DNA from: Streptomyces roseochromogenus subsp. oscitans DS 12.976
GTDB taxonomy: Bacteria > Actinomycetota > Actinomycetes > Streptomycetales > Streptomycetaceae
DNA: 64,000 bases
Assembly (NCBI RefSeq): GCF_000497445.1
Contig: NZ_CM002285.1
Coordinates: forward strand, 7,744,354-7,808,353
Direction of reading: 5' to 3'
The notes beneath the pieces are model-generated. The model was given only the letters and a program-made list of their open reading frames with translations. It made no database searches and had not been told where the DNA came from. Both the position numbers and the translations under genes were made by a program. The number at the start of each line of letters is the position of its first letter. Within the stretch, counting starts at the first letter, position 1. Positions 53,002 through 61,165 of this stretch are shown in pieces.

Positions 53002-53602
53002 CACCATCCCCGGCCCCCGCACCGAGGATCATCTGCCGCACTCGGCCGAGACCGCAGTGAAGATCGTGATCGTGGGCGGCTTCGGCGTCGGCAAGACCAC
53101 CATGGTCGGTTCCGTCAGCGAGATCAGGCCGCTGACCACCGAGGAGACCATGACCCAGGCCGGTATCGGCGTGGACGACAACTACGGTTCCGAGTCCAAG
53201 ACGGCCACCACCGTGGCCATGGACTTCGGCCGCATCAGTATCACCGACAAGCTGGTGCTCTACCTGTTCGGCACCCCCGGCCAGGAGCGCTTCTGGTTCC
53301 TGTGGAACGGGCTGTTCGAAGGCGCGCTCGGCGCCGTGGTCCTCGTCGACACCCGGCGTCTGGAGGTCAGCTTCGACGTCATGGGCCGGCTGGAGGAATG
53401 CGGCGTGCCCTTCGTCGTCGCCGTCAACACCTTTCCCGACGCGCCCCGTTATCCCGTCGAGGAACTGCGTACCGCGCTCGACCTGACCCCGGAGATCCCG
53501 ATCATGGAGTGCGACGTACGGCGCCGGGCCTCCAGCAGGGACGTGCTGATGACCCTGACGCGCTTCCTGCACTCGCTCGCCATGTCCCGCGCACTCATCT
53601 GA
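52982..53602 (+). CDS. rarD: Ras-like small GTPase RarD/CvnD9
   Basis: 206-residue GTP-binding protein of the MglA/conservon type. The P-loop is GGFGVGKTT near residue 33-41, the G3 motif is FGTPGQERF near 95-103, and NTFPD near 140 replaces the classical NKxD. The mobile switch I segment carries TTEETMTQAG. The start overlaps the end of rarC. The 11-bp repeat array begins at its stop codon. Confidence 0.92.
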   Translation: MDFKGSDTIPGPRTEDHLPHSAETAVKIVIVGGFGVGKTTMVGSVSEIRPLTTEETMTQAGIGVDDNYGSESKTATTVAMDFGRISITDKLVLYLFGTPGQERFWFLWNGLFEGALGAVVLVDTRRLEVSFDVMGRLEECGVPFVVAVNTFPDAPRYPVEELRTALDLTPEIPIMECDVRRRASSRDVLMTLTRFLHSLAMSRALI

Positions 53603-53697
53603 TCAGAACCCGATCCGCACCTGATCAGAACTCGATCCGCACCTGATCCGAACCCGATCCACATCTGATCCGAACCCGATCCGAACTTGATTCGACC
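53599..53697. repeat. Nine tandem 11-bp units between rarD and the rar P450
   Basis: Units run 53599-53609 and on, with consensus YYGATCMGAAC. CTGATCAGAAC occurs at units one and three and CTGATCCGAAC at units five and seven, alternating with CCGATCCGCAC-like units, so the order is also a 22-bp dimer. The period equals about one DNA turn. The first unit contains the rarD TGA stop; the last ends 43 bases before the P450 start. Function unknown. Confidence 0.9.
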
Positions 53698-53740
53698 GCA
53701 GTCGTACGACCCCACAACCTTCCCGTTCCGGAGCGACACC

Positions 53741-55228
53741 GTGACGTCTGATTCCTCCTCGCTGACCGACACCGACCACACCCCCGGCCCGCCGCCGGGC
53801 TGCCCCGCGCACCACCTCGGCCCCGGCGGTCTGCAGCGGCTCTACGGCCCCGACGCGCAGGACCTGGGCGACCTCTACGAGCGGCTGCGGGAGCAGCACG
53901 GCACCGTGGCGCCCGTGCTGCTGCACGAGGACGTACCGATGTGGGTGGTCCTCGGGCACGCCGAGAACCAGCACTTGGTGCGCAGCCCCTCCCTGTACAC
54001 CCGCGACAGCCGGATCTGGAGCCCGCTGGCGGACGGCACGGTCAAGCCCGACCACCCGCTCATGCCGCATATCGCCTGGCAGCCGATCTGCTCGCACGCC
54101 GAGGGCGACGAGCACCAGCGGCTGCGCGCGGCGGTTACCGCGGCCATGACCACCATCGACCACCGCACCCTGCGCCGCCACATCGGCCTGCACACCCAGG
54201 CAATGGTCAACAGGTTCTGCGAACGTGGCCGGGCCGACCTGGTGTCCCAGTTCGCCGACCATCTGCCGATGGCCGTCATGTGCGAGATCCTCGGTATGCC
54301 CGAGGAGTACAACGACCGGATGGTGCAGGCCGCCCGGGACGCCCTGAAGGGCACCGAGACCGCCATCCAGAGCCACACCTACGTCATGGACGCGCTGAGC
54401 CGGCTCACCACCCGGCGCCGCGCCCGGCCCGAGGAGGACTTCACCAGCCACCTCGTCACCCACCCGGCCGGACTCAGCGACGACGAGGTCCGCGAACATC
54501 TGCGGCTCGTCCTCTTCGCGGCCTACGAGGCCACCGCGAACCTCCTCGCCAACGCGCTGCGCATGGTCCTCACCGAGCCGGGCTTCCGCGCCCGGCTCAG
54601 CGGCGGCCAGATGACCGTACCCGAGGCGATCGAGCAGTCCCTGTGGGACGAACCGCCGTTCAGCACCGTCTTCGGCTACTACGCCAAGCAGGACACCGAG
54701 CTGGGCGGGCAGCGCATCCGCAAGGGTGACGGCCTGCTCTTCGCACCCGCGCCGGGCAACCTCGACCCGCGCATCCGCCCGGACCTGTCCGCGAGCATGC
54801 AGGGCAACCGCTCCCACCTCGCCTTCGGCGGCGGCCCGCACGAATGCCCCGGACAGGACATCGGCCGCGCCATCGCCGACGTCGGCGTCGACGCGCTGCT
54901 GATGCGGCTGTCCGATATCCAACTAGACTGCCCGGAAGGGGAGTTGCGCTGGCGTTCGTCCATCGCCTCCCGGCACCTGGTGGCCCTGCCCGTGCGCTTC
55001 GAACCGAAGCCGCAGCAGGACGTCACCCTCCCGCCGCGGCCCATGGCCGTCCCCGCGCAGCGCTCCACCTGGCAGGCCGGCACCCTGCGCACCGAGCAGA
55101 CCCCGGCCGCCGAGCCCCGCCCCACCACCCCGCCCCCCGCCGCCCCGGAGCCCCACCCCACGGCACCGGTACCGGCCCGCCGAAGGGGCATCTTGCGGCG
55201 GCTGCTCCACTGGTGGCGCGGAGAGTGA
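53741..55228 (+). CDS. rarE: Cytochrome P450 RarE/CvnE9, CYP157-type
   Basis: 495-residue protein, about 70 residues longer than a plain bacterial P450. The heme motif is FGGGPHECPG with Cys369. The I-helix has AAYEATAN near residues 260-267. The usual K-helix ExxR is replaced by EQSLW (298-302), as in CYP157-family proteins known to lack it. After residue 422 comes a Pro-rich tail of about 60 residues ending in RRRGILRRLLHWWRGE, a basic amphipathic segment. GTG 53741 with GGAG seven bases upstream is chosen over a TTG at 53687 inside the repeats. It is the last rar gene, convergent with the pseudouridine synthase. Confidence 0.88.
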   Translation: MTSDSSSLTDTDHTPGPPPGCPAHHLGPGGLQRLYGPDAQDLGDLYERLREQHGTVAPVLLHEDVPMWVVLGHAENQHLVRSPSLYTRDSRIWSPLADGTVKPDHPLMPHIAWQPICSHAEGDEHQRLRAAVTAAMTTIDHRTLRRHIGLHTQAMVNRFCERGRADLVSQFADHLPMAVMCEILGMPEEYNDRMVQAARDALKGTETAIQSHTYVMDALSRLTTRRRARPEEDFTSHLVTHPAGLSDDEVREHLRLVLFAAYEATANLLANALRMVLTEPGFRARLSGGQMTVPEAIEQSLWDEPPFSTVFGYYAKQDTELGGQRIRKGDGLLFAPAPGNLDPRIRPDLSASMQGNRSHLAFGGGPHECPGQDIGRAIADVGVDALLMRLSDIQLDCPEGELRWRSSIASRHLVALPVRFEPKPQQDVTLPPRPMAVPAQRSTWQAGTLRTEQTPAAEPRPTTPPPAAPEPHPTAPVPARRRGILRRLLHWWRGE

Positions 55229-55235
55229 CCGGAGG

Positions 55236-56186
55236 CTAGCCCTCACCGGCCCAGGTGCCGTACGACGCCCAGGCCTGGAGCGCGCGTGTGCTGGTGAACG
55301 CGTGCTCCGTGCCGGTGACCGGATCGGTGAACTCCAGCCTCCGCGCGAGCAGTTGCAGGGGACGCCGGAAGTCACCGGCCGGCACCGGGCCGGTCACCTC
55401 CGGATACAGCGGATCACCGAGGATGGGCACGCCGAGCGCGTTCAGATGCACCCGCAGCTGATGGGTCTGCCCGGTCGCCGGGACGAGCCGGTACCGGCTC
55501 AGACCGCCCCGGTGCCCGGCCAGCTCCACATACGTCTCGGCGTTCGGCTCGCCCTCGACCTCCCGGGCCGCCTGCACCCCGCGCTCCTTCACGATCCGGC
55601 TGCGCAGGGTCCGGGGCAGGACCAGCGCGGGGTCGTACGGCGCGATCGCCTCGTACTCCTTGCGTACCCGCCGGTCCTGGAACAGCGTCTGATACGCCCC
55701 GCGCTCCTCGGGCCGCACGGTGAACAGCACCAGCCCAGCCGTCAGCCGGTCCAGGCGGTGCGCGGCGGACAACGCCGGGATGCCCAGTTCATGCCGCAAC
55801 CGGGCGAGCGCGGTCTGCGCGACATGCGTGCCACGCGGCGTCGTGGCGAGAAAGTGCGGCTTGTCGGCGACGACGATGTGCGCGTCCCGGTACACGACCT
55901 CCACCGGGAACGGCACCGGCACCTCGGCCGGCAGCTCGCGGTGGAACCACACGAACATCCCCGGCTCGTACGGCGCGTCCGGCGCCACCGCCCGCCCGTC
56001 CGCGCCGACGATCGACCCCGCGTCGAACATCGCCGCGACCATCCCGGGCGCGGCCCCCGTCAGCCGTTCCACGAGATGCTCCCGCACGGTGGCCCACGTC
56101 CCGCCGTACGGCAGCCGGACCCGCACGGGATCCACACCGTCGCGCTGGGGCAGCGGGGCGGGCGGGGGCGGCGTACGGCGTCTCAT
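55236..56186 (-). CDS. RluA-family pseudouridine synthase
   Basis: 316-residue RNA-modifying enzyme. The catalytic motif HRLDRLTAG carries the essential Asp near residue 145, preceded by HIVVADKPHFLATTPRG and followed by RIVKERGVQ and YRLVPATGQTHQLRVHL. The first 45 residues are an atypical basic N-terminus. The target nucleotide in rRNA or tRNA cannot be told from sequence. Convergent with the P450 gene by 8 bases and divergent from the acetyltransferase. Confidence 0.88.
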   Translation of the reverse strand: MRRRTPPPPAPLPQRDGVDPVRVRLPYGGTWATVREHLVERLTGAAPGMVAAMFDAGSIVGADGRAVAPDAPYEPGMFVWFHRELPAEVPVPFPVEVVYRDAHIVVADKPHFLATTPRGTHVAQTALARLRHELGIPALSAAHRLDRLTAGLVLFTVRPEERGAYQTLFQDRRVRKEYEAIAPYDPALVLPRTLRSRIVKERGVQAAREVEGEPNAETYVELAGHRGGLSRYRLVPATGQTHQLRVHLNALGVPILGDPLYPEVTGPVPAGDFRRPLQLLARRLEFTDPVTGTEHAFTSTRALQAWASYGTWAGEG

Positions 56187-56250
56187 CGGTCAAGGGTACG
56201 AGGGCGAAAACGGCTGCGGGGACGGTCGGGCCGGCGGCAGGATGTGGATC

Positions 56251-56895
56251 ATGCCGTATCTCAACAGCCCGGTCGTGCCGGCCGGAACCCTCGCCGGCAC
56301 CGCCCAGCCCACCCTGCCCACCGGCGACGGACTGCTGCTGCGCCCCTGGCGGGCCGAGGACGTGCCCGCCGTGTACGCCGCCTTCCAGGACCCGTTGATG
56401 CACCAGTGGCACATCAGGGCCGCCGACTCCGAGGAAGAGGTCGCCGGCTGGATCACCCAGTGGCAGAACGGCTGGAAGGACGAGCGCGAGGCCCAGTGGG
56501 CCGTCGTGGACGCGGACACCGGCGAACTGCAGGGCCGCGTCGCGCTGCGCGAGATCCTGCTCGGCGACGGCTGTGCCGAGGTCGCGTACTGGACGGTAGC
56601 GCGGGCGCGCGGCCGGGGTGTCGCGGTGCGGGCCACGACCACCCTGTCCCGCTGGGCGTTCGACGAGATCGGCCTCCACCGCCTCGAACTCTCCCACGCC
56701 ACCGCCAACGAGGCCTCCTGCCGCGTGGCCGAGAAGGCAGGCTTCGCGGCGGAGGGCACCAAGCGCAGTGCCCTGCTCCACTCCGACGGCTGGCACGACA
56801 TGCACCTCCACGCCCGCGTGCGCGGCGACTGGGGCGTCACCCAGCGGGTAAGCGCCGCAGGCTCAGCAATCCGCTGGCGCTCGCCGTGCTGGTGA
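56251..56895 (+). CDS. GNAT-family N-acetyltransferase
   Basis: 214-residue acetyltransferase of the RimJ/RimL type. The core runs from LLLRPWRAEDVPAVYAAF near residue 30 through VAYWTVARARGRGVAVRATT near 111 (motif A, acetyl-CoA binding) to HRLELSHATANEASCRVAEKAGF. The last 17 residues overlap, in another frame, the remnant of a PadR-type gene, so the 3' end may be altered. ATG 56251 is preferred; ATG 56242 is in frame. The substrate is unknown. Confidence 0.83.
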   Translation: MPYLNSPVVPAGTLAGTAQPTLPTGDGLLLRPWRAEDVPAVYAAFQDPLMHQWHIRAADSEEEVAGWITQWQNGWKDEREAQWAVVDADTGELQGRVALREILLGDGCAEVAYWTVARARGRGVAVRATTTLSRWAFDEIGLHRLELSHATANEASCRVAEKAGFAAEGTKRSALLHSDGWHDMHLHARVRGDWGVTQRVSAAGSAIRWRSPCW

Positions 56896-56990
56896 CCCTC
56901 TGGCAGAAGCCGATGCATCCGTACGAGAACGCCCAGACCCTGCGCCGCCAGGGCGGGGACACCATCACGAAGATCAACTACGGTTCGCTC
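56850..56990 (+). pseudogene. Fragment of a PadR-family regulator
   Basis: In the frame different from the acetyltransferase, 47 codons read KRRRLSNPLALAVLVTLW and then HPYENAQTLRRQG...TKINYGSL, the first helix-turn-helix part of a PadR-type regulator of streptomycete type. It then diverges at once; no start codon and no rest of the gene follow. It overlaps the acetyltransferase 3' end and ends 46 bases before the 5'-nucleotidase. A deletion that removed the rest of the gene would explain it. Confidence 0.75.
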
Positions 56991-57036
56991 GGGGCACCTT
57001 CCGCTCCTGCCAGCGGTCGGTGTGAAGATGTAGCCC

Positions 57037-57975
57037 ATGCCGGCCTACGATCTCGCGAACCGACTCGTCGTCGGTGTCGCCTCCAGTGCCCTGTTCGATC
57101 TGCGGGAGTCGGACGCCGTCTTCCGCGAGCAGGGCGAGGAGGCCTACCGGGCCTACCAGGAGCAGCACCTGGACGACATGCTCCGGCCCGGAGTCGCGTT
57201 CGCGTTCATCCGCAGGCTGCTGTCGCTGAACGACCTCGGCGAGCCGGGCGACCCGCTCGTCGAGGTCATCATCCTCTCCCGCAACGACCCCGACACCGGC
57301 CTCAGGGTCATGCGCTCGATCCAGGCCCGTGAACTGCCCATCAGCCGGGCCGTGTTCATGCAGGGCAGATCGCCGTACGCGTTCATCACCGCGCTGAACA
57401 TGTCCCTCTTCCTGTCCGCGAACGGTGACGACGTCCGCGAGGCGGTCGCCGCCGGTCTGCCGGCCGGGCATGTGCTGGGATCGCCGTACGCGGACGACCC
57501 CGCCGACCGTGAGCTGCGGATCGCGTTCGACTTCGACGGGGTGCTCGCCGGCGACGCGGCCGAGCAGGTGTACCAGGCCGACGGTCTGGAGGAGTTCCGC
57601 GCGTACGAGGCCCGTAACGCGGCGACCCCGCACGATCCGGGGCCGTTGCGGGACTTCCTCGCCGGGGTGAACCGGATACAGCGGCGGGAGGAGGAGCGGC
57701 GCGCGAGCGATCCGGACTACCCCAGCCGCGTGCACGTCTCGCTGGTGACCGCGCGCAACGCGCCGGCCCACGAACGGGCCGTGCGCAGCCTCAAGCAGTG
57801 GGGCGTGCGGGTCAACGGCGCCTTCTTCCTCGGTGGCATAGAGAAGGGCGCGGTCCTGAAGGTGCTCAGACCGCACATCTTCTTCGACGACCAGGTGACC
57901 CACCTGGAGAGCGCGTCGCGGACCACGCCCAGCGTGCACATCCCCTTCGGCAAGATCAACGAGACGGCACCCTGA
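57037..57975 (+). CDS. Cytosolic 5'-nucleotidase (NT5-like)
   Basis: 312-residue protein of the 5'-nucleotidase type-1 family. The N-terminal half reads LVVGVASSALFDLRESDAVF and IILSRNDPDTGLRV with ITALNMSLFLSANG. The C-terminal half has the HAD-like catalytic AFDFDGVL near residue 166 and the lysine in GGIEKGAVLKVLRPHIFFDDQ near 273. It should dephosphorylate nucleoside monophosphates. It is downstream of the acetyltransferase and PadR remnant. No strong Shine-Dalgarno is seen. Confidence 0.85.
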   Translation: MPAYDLANRLVVGVASSALFDLRESDAVFREQGEEAYRAYQEQHLDDMLRPGVAFAFIRRLLSLNDLGEPGDPLVEVIILSRNDPDTGLRVMRSIQARELPISRAVFMQGRSPYAFITALNMSLFLSANGDDVREAVAAGLPAGHVLGSPYADDPADRELRIAFDFDGVLAGDAAEQVYQADGLEEFRAYEARNAATPHDPGPLRDFLAGVNRIQRREEERRASDPDYPSRVHVSLVTARNAPAHERAVRSLKQWGVRVNGAFFLGGIEKGAVLKVLRPHIFFDDQVTHLESASRTTPSVHIPFGKINETAP

Positions 57976-58009
57976 GTGACGAGACGGCACCGCTGAGCGC
58001 GGACCGCTC

Positions 58010-58855
58010 TCATGCAGCTGCCGTGTCGCCCTCCTGCTCGGCCTCGATACGGGCGTTCCAGTCCCGCTTGGAGGCCTGCCAGCCGTCCTCGTCGTGGCCC
58101 AGGCGCCAGTAGCCGGAGATCGACAGGTCCTCGCGCGGGATGGCGCGCTCGATCCGCAGCAGCCGGCGCAGCTCCTTCACGCAGCCCGCCTCGCCGTGCA
58201 CGAACGCGTGCACCCGGCCCTCGGGGAACTCCAGGGCGCGGACGGCCTCCACCAGTGCCTCGCCGACCGGCCGGTCCCCGCGGTGCAGCCAGACGATCTC
58301 CACATCGGAGTCGATCTTCTGCTCCTCCTCGGGTCCGGACACCTCAATGAAGACGCGGGCGCGGGCGCCGGCGGGCAGCGCCTCCAGGGACCGCGCGATC
58401 GCGGGCAGCGCGCTCTCGTCCCCGGCGAGCAGATGCCAGTCGGCCGCCGGGTCGGGGGCGTAGGCGCCGCCGGGGCCCATGAAGCGCACCGTCTCACCCG
58501 GCTGCACGCGGGCGGCCCACGGGCCGGCCAGGCCCTCGTCGCCGTGGACGACGAAGTCCAGGGTCAGCTCCCGCTGTTCGGGATCCCAGTCGCGCACGGT
58601 GTACGTCCGGGTCACCGGCCACTGCTGCCGCGGGAACTCCCCTCGGATCCGCTCCAGATCGAAGGGCTCCGGGTAGGTCACGCCCGCGGGGCCGAAGAGC
58701 AGTTTCACGTAGTGGTCGGTGCAGGTGTCCGCCGCGAAGTCGGCCAGGCCCTCGCCGCCGAGCACCACGCGCCGCATGTGCGGGGTCAGCCGCTCGGTGC
58801 GGAGCACCTGGGCGGTGCGGGCCTTGCGCGGCTTTCGTCCCGGACGCTCTGCCAT
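58010..58855 (-). CDS. Siderophore-interacting flavoprotein (SIP/ViuB type)
   Basis: 281-residue FAD-containing ferric-siderophore reductase. The FAD-binding N-terminal domain has RRVVLGGEGL and the RTYTVRDWDPE motif near residue 83. The C-terminal NAD(P)H-binding domain includes LLAGDESALPAIARSLEAL near 140 and HAFVHGEAGCVKELRRLL near 213, ending in ISGYWRLGHDEDG. ATG 58855 with GGAGG five bases upstream is chosen; GTG 58858 is adjacent in frame. An iron box lies 16 bases upstream of the start, so it is repressed under high iron. Confidence 0.93.
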   Translation of the reverse strand: MAERPGRKPRKARTAQVLRTERLTPHMRRVVLGGEGLADFAADTCTDHYVKLLFGPAGVTYPEPFDLERIRGEFPRQQWPVTRTYTVRDWDPEQRELTLDFVVHGDEGLAGPWAARVQPGETVRFMGPGGAYAPDPAADWHLLAGDESALPAIARSLEALPAGARARVFIEVSGPEEEQKIDSDVEIVWLHRGDRPVGEALVEAVRALEFPEGRVHAFVHGEAGCVKELRRLLRIERAIPREDLSISGYWRLGHDEDGWQASKRDWNARIEAEQEGDTAAA

Positions 58856-58870
58856 CACGACCTCCTGCAG

Positions 58871-58889
58871 ATTGGTTAGGTTTACCTAA
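58871..58889. promoter_or_regulatory. Iron box (DmdR/IdeR-type site) before the siderophore-interacting gene
   Basis: ATTGGTTAGGTTTACCTAA matches the Streptomyces iron-box consensus TTAGGTTAGGCTTACCTAA at 16 of 19 positions and contains the inner palindrome TTAGG/CCTAA. Confidence 0.8.
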
Positions 58890-58960
58890 GCTAGCATCTC
58901 GCCTCTACGCAACACCGCCTTCCTGAGAGCTGGATGAGGCCTTTTGCCGGAAAATTCCAG

Positions 58961-59887
58961 TCAAGGCCGGGCGGCGAGCGTGGTCAGCAGCCGCTGCAGG
59001 GAGCCGCCGAGCCCCCATCGCCCGGCCAGCTGCTCCAGGGCCGCCGGATCGCGCGGGGTGTGCGGCAGGGCCGTGCCGACGTCCGGCAGCGGTACGTCGT
59101 CGGCCACCCGGACCACCTTCGGGGCGACCGCCACATACGGCCGGGCCTCGTCCAGCCGCTTGCGCTGCGACGGCGTGAGCTTCGCCGCCGGGTCGTCCAC
59201 CGCCGCCATGATCCCGGCCAGGTCACCGAACTCGGCGAGCAGCTTGGCGGCTGTCTTCTCGCCGATCCCGGCCACGCCCGGCAGACCGTCGCTCGGATCG
59301 CCGCGCAGCAGCGCCAGATCCGCGTACCCCCGCCCGTCCACGCCGTACTTCTCGCGCAGCACCGCCTCGTCGGTCAGCTGCAGCGTGCCGACGCCCTTCA
59401 GCGGGTACAGCACCCGGATCCCACGGGCGTCGTCCACCAGCTGGTACAGATCGCGGTCGCCGGTGACGATGTCCACCGGACCCTTGGCGCGCGCGGTGAA
59501 CGTGCCGATCACGTCGTCCGCCTCGTACGGCTCGACGCCCACGCGCGCGATGCCGAGTGCGTCGAGGACGGCCTCGATGACGGGCACCTGCGGGGAGAGG
59601 GTGTCGGGCACCTCCTCCTCGTCCGGGGCGCCCTCGTGCTCCTCGGCGACCCGGTGCGCCTTGTAGGTGGGGATGAGGTCCACCCGCCACTGCGGCCGCC
59701 AGTCGGCGTCCATGCAGGCCACCAGCTGCTCCGGCCGGTGGTCCTTGACCAGCCGGTCGATGAAGTCCAGCAGCCCGCGCACGGCGTTCACCGGCGTGCC
59801 GTCCGGTGCCTTCACCGAGTCCGGCACGCCGAAATAGGCGCGGAAGTACAGCGATGCGGTGTCGAGAAGCATGAGTCGTCCGGTCAC
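58961..59887 (-). CDS. 5'-3' exonuclease (PolI N-terminal-like)
   Basis: 308-residue stand-alone flap/5'-3' nuclease. Metal-site residues are in LMLLDTASLYFRAYF, VACMDADW, EPYEADDVIGTF and VTGDRDLYQLV; the helix-hairpin-helix is DGLPGVAGIGEKTAAKLL near residue 197. Such proteins act in Okazaki-fragment and repair processing. GTG 59887 (VTGRLMLLD) is preferred over the upstream extension; ATG 59872 is also possible. Divergent from the glycine betaine transporter. Confidence 0.9.
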   Translation of the reverse strand: MTGRLMLLDTASLYFRAYFGVPDSVKAPDGTPVNAVRGLLDFIDRLVKDHRPEQLVACMDADWRPQWRVDLIPTYKAHRVAEEHEGAPDEEEVPDTLSPQVPVIEAVLDALGIARVGVEPYEADDVIGTFTARAKGPVDIVTGDRDLYQLVDDARGIRVLYPLKGVGTLQLTDEAVLREKYGVDGRGYADLALLRGDPSDGLPGVAGIGEKTAAKLLAEFGDLAGIMAAVDDPAAKLTPSQRKRLDEARPYVAVAPKVVRVADDVPLPDVGTALPHTPRDPAALEQLAGRWGLGGSLQRLLTTLAARP

Positions 59888-60088
59888 GCTCGCATCATGC
59901 CGCACGGCACTGACAGCCACCCTTCCGCCCGGAACGCGTTGCGCGATACGCATCGCCGTGAGCCCGGCCACTGAGCGGTTTGCCTCCGCTTGACCTGGGC
60001 AGGCGCCGCCACGGAGCGCGGGAGGTTGCTCTTTTCAACTGTTGGCGACTCTTCGTCTCCTGTTCTGTTCCCGAGACGAGAGGCACGC

Positions 60089-61165
60089 GTGCAACCGAGG
60101 CTTGAGACCGAGCACCTGTTCAAAGTGTTCGGCAGACGACCGGACGACTCGGTGCGGCGCCTGCGGCAGGGCGCCGACCGGGAGGAGCTGCGCGCCGACG
60201 GCACCACCGCCGCCGTGATCGACGCCTCCTTCCGCGTCGAGGCGGGTGAGATCTTCGTCGTCATGGGCCTGTCGGGCTCCGGCAAGTCCACCCTGCTGCG
60301 CACGCTCAACGGCCTGCTGGAGCCGACCGCGGGCAGCGTCCGCTTCGACGGCCAGGATCTGACCGAGCTGACCGCCCGCGAACTGCGCGAGCTGCGCTCG
60401 AAGAAGATCAGCATGGTGTTCCAGCACTTCGCGCTGTTCCCGCACCGCAGTGTCCGCGACAACGCCGCCTACGGCCTCTTTGTGCAGGGCGTGCCCCGCG
60501 CCGAGCGCGAGCGCCGCGCCGAAGAGGCGCTCGCCCTGTGCGGACTCGCGGGCTGGGAGGACTCCTGGCCCGACGAGCTGTCCGGCGGCATGCAGCAGCG
60601 CGTCGGCCTCGCCCGCGCCCTCGCCACCGACGCCGACCTGCTCCTCATGGACGAGTCCTTCAGCGCCCTCGACCCGCTGATCCGCCGCGACATGCAGGAC
60701 CAGCTGCTGGAGCTGCAGAAGACCCTGAAGAAGACCATCGTCTTCATCACCCACGACCTCAACGAGGCCATGCGCCTCGGCGACCGCATCGCCGTCATGC
60801 GCGACGGCCGCATCGTGCAGACCGGCACCGCCGAGGACATCCTGCTGCGCCCCGCGAACGACTACGTCGCCTCCTTCATCCAGGACGTCGACCGCTCCCG
60901 CGTGCTGACGGCGGGCGCCCTCATGGACACCTCGGTCACCAGCGACGCCCCCCTCTGCGGCTGCGAGACCGCGACCCGCGACACACCGTTCACGGAACTG
61001 TGCGCGATCAGCGCCCGGCTCTCGCACCGCGTCTCGGTCGTGGACGAGGCGAACAGGGTCATCGGCGTCGTTCCCAGGCAGCGGGTGGTCGGCTTCCTCG
61101 GCGACGAGACGGCCGATCCCGCGCCCTGCGACAACCCGGACGGGAAGGTGATCGCCCGTGCCTAG
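60089..61165 (+). CDS. proV: Glycine betaine/proline ABC transporter ATPase
   Basis: 358-residue ATPase of the ProV/OpuAA type that powers osmolyte uptake. Walker A is GLSGSGKST near residue 62, the signature is LSGGMQQRVGLARAL near 163, Walker B LLLMDES near 186 and the H-loop ITHDLNEAMRLGDRI. The C-terminal CBS-like part is short, with a CGCET cluster and only one clear CBS repeat (FTELCAISARLSHRVSVVDEANRVIG), so the osmosensing module may be degenerate. GTG 60089 with GAGAGG five bases upstream is used. It overlaps the permease gene by 8 bases. Confidence 0.88.
   Translation: MQPRLETEHLFKVFGRRPDDSVRRLRQGADREELRADGTTAAVIDASFRVEAGEIFVVMGLSGSGKSTLLRTLNGLLEPTAGSVRFDGQDLTELTARELRELRSKKISMVFQHFALFPHRSVRDNAAYGLFVQGVPRAERERRAEEALALCGLAGWEDSWPDELSGGMQQRVGLARALATDADLLLMDESFSALDPLIRRDMQDQLLELQKTLKKTIVFITHDLNEAMRLGDRIAVMRDGRIVQTGTAEDILLRPANDYVASFIQDVDRSRVLTAGALMDTSVTSDAPLCGCETATRDTPFTELCAISARLSHRVSVVDEANRVIGVVPRQRVVGFLGDETADPAPCDNPDGKVIARA

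Noticed and set aside
52178..53602. Ordinary two-component or Mgl polarity system instead of a conservon
   Set aside because: The order kinase-like, roadblock, DUF742, GTPase, P450 with overlapping starts is specific to conservons.
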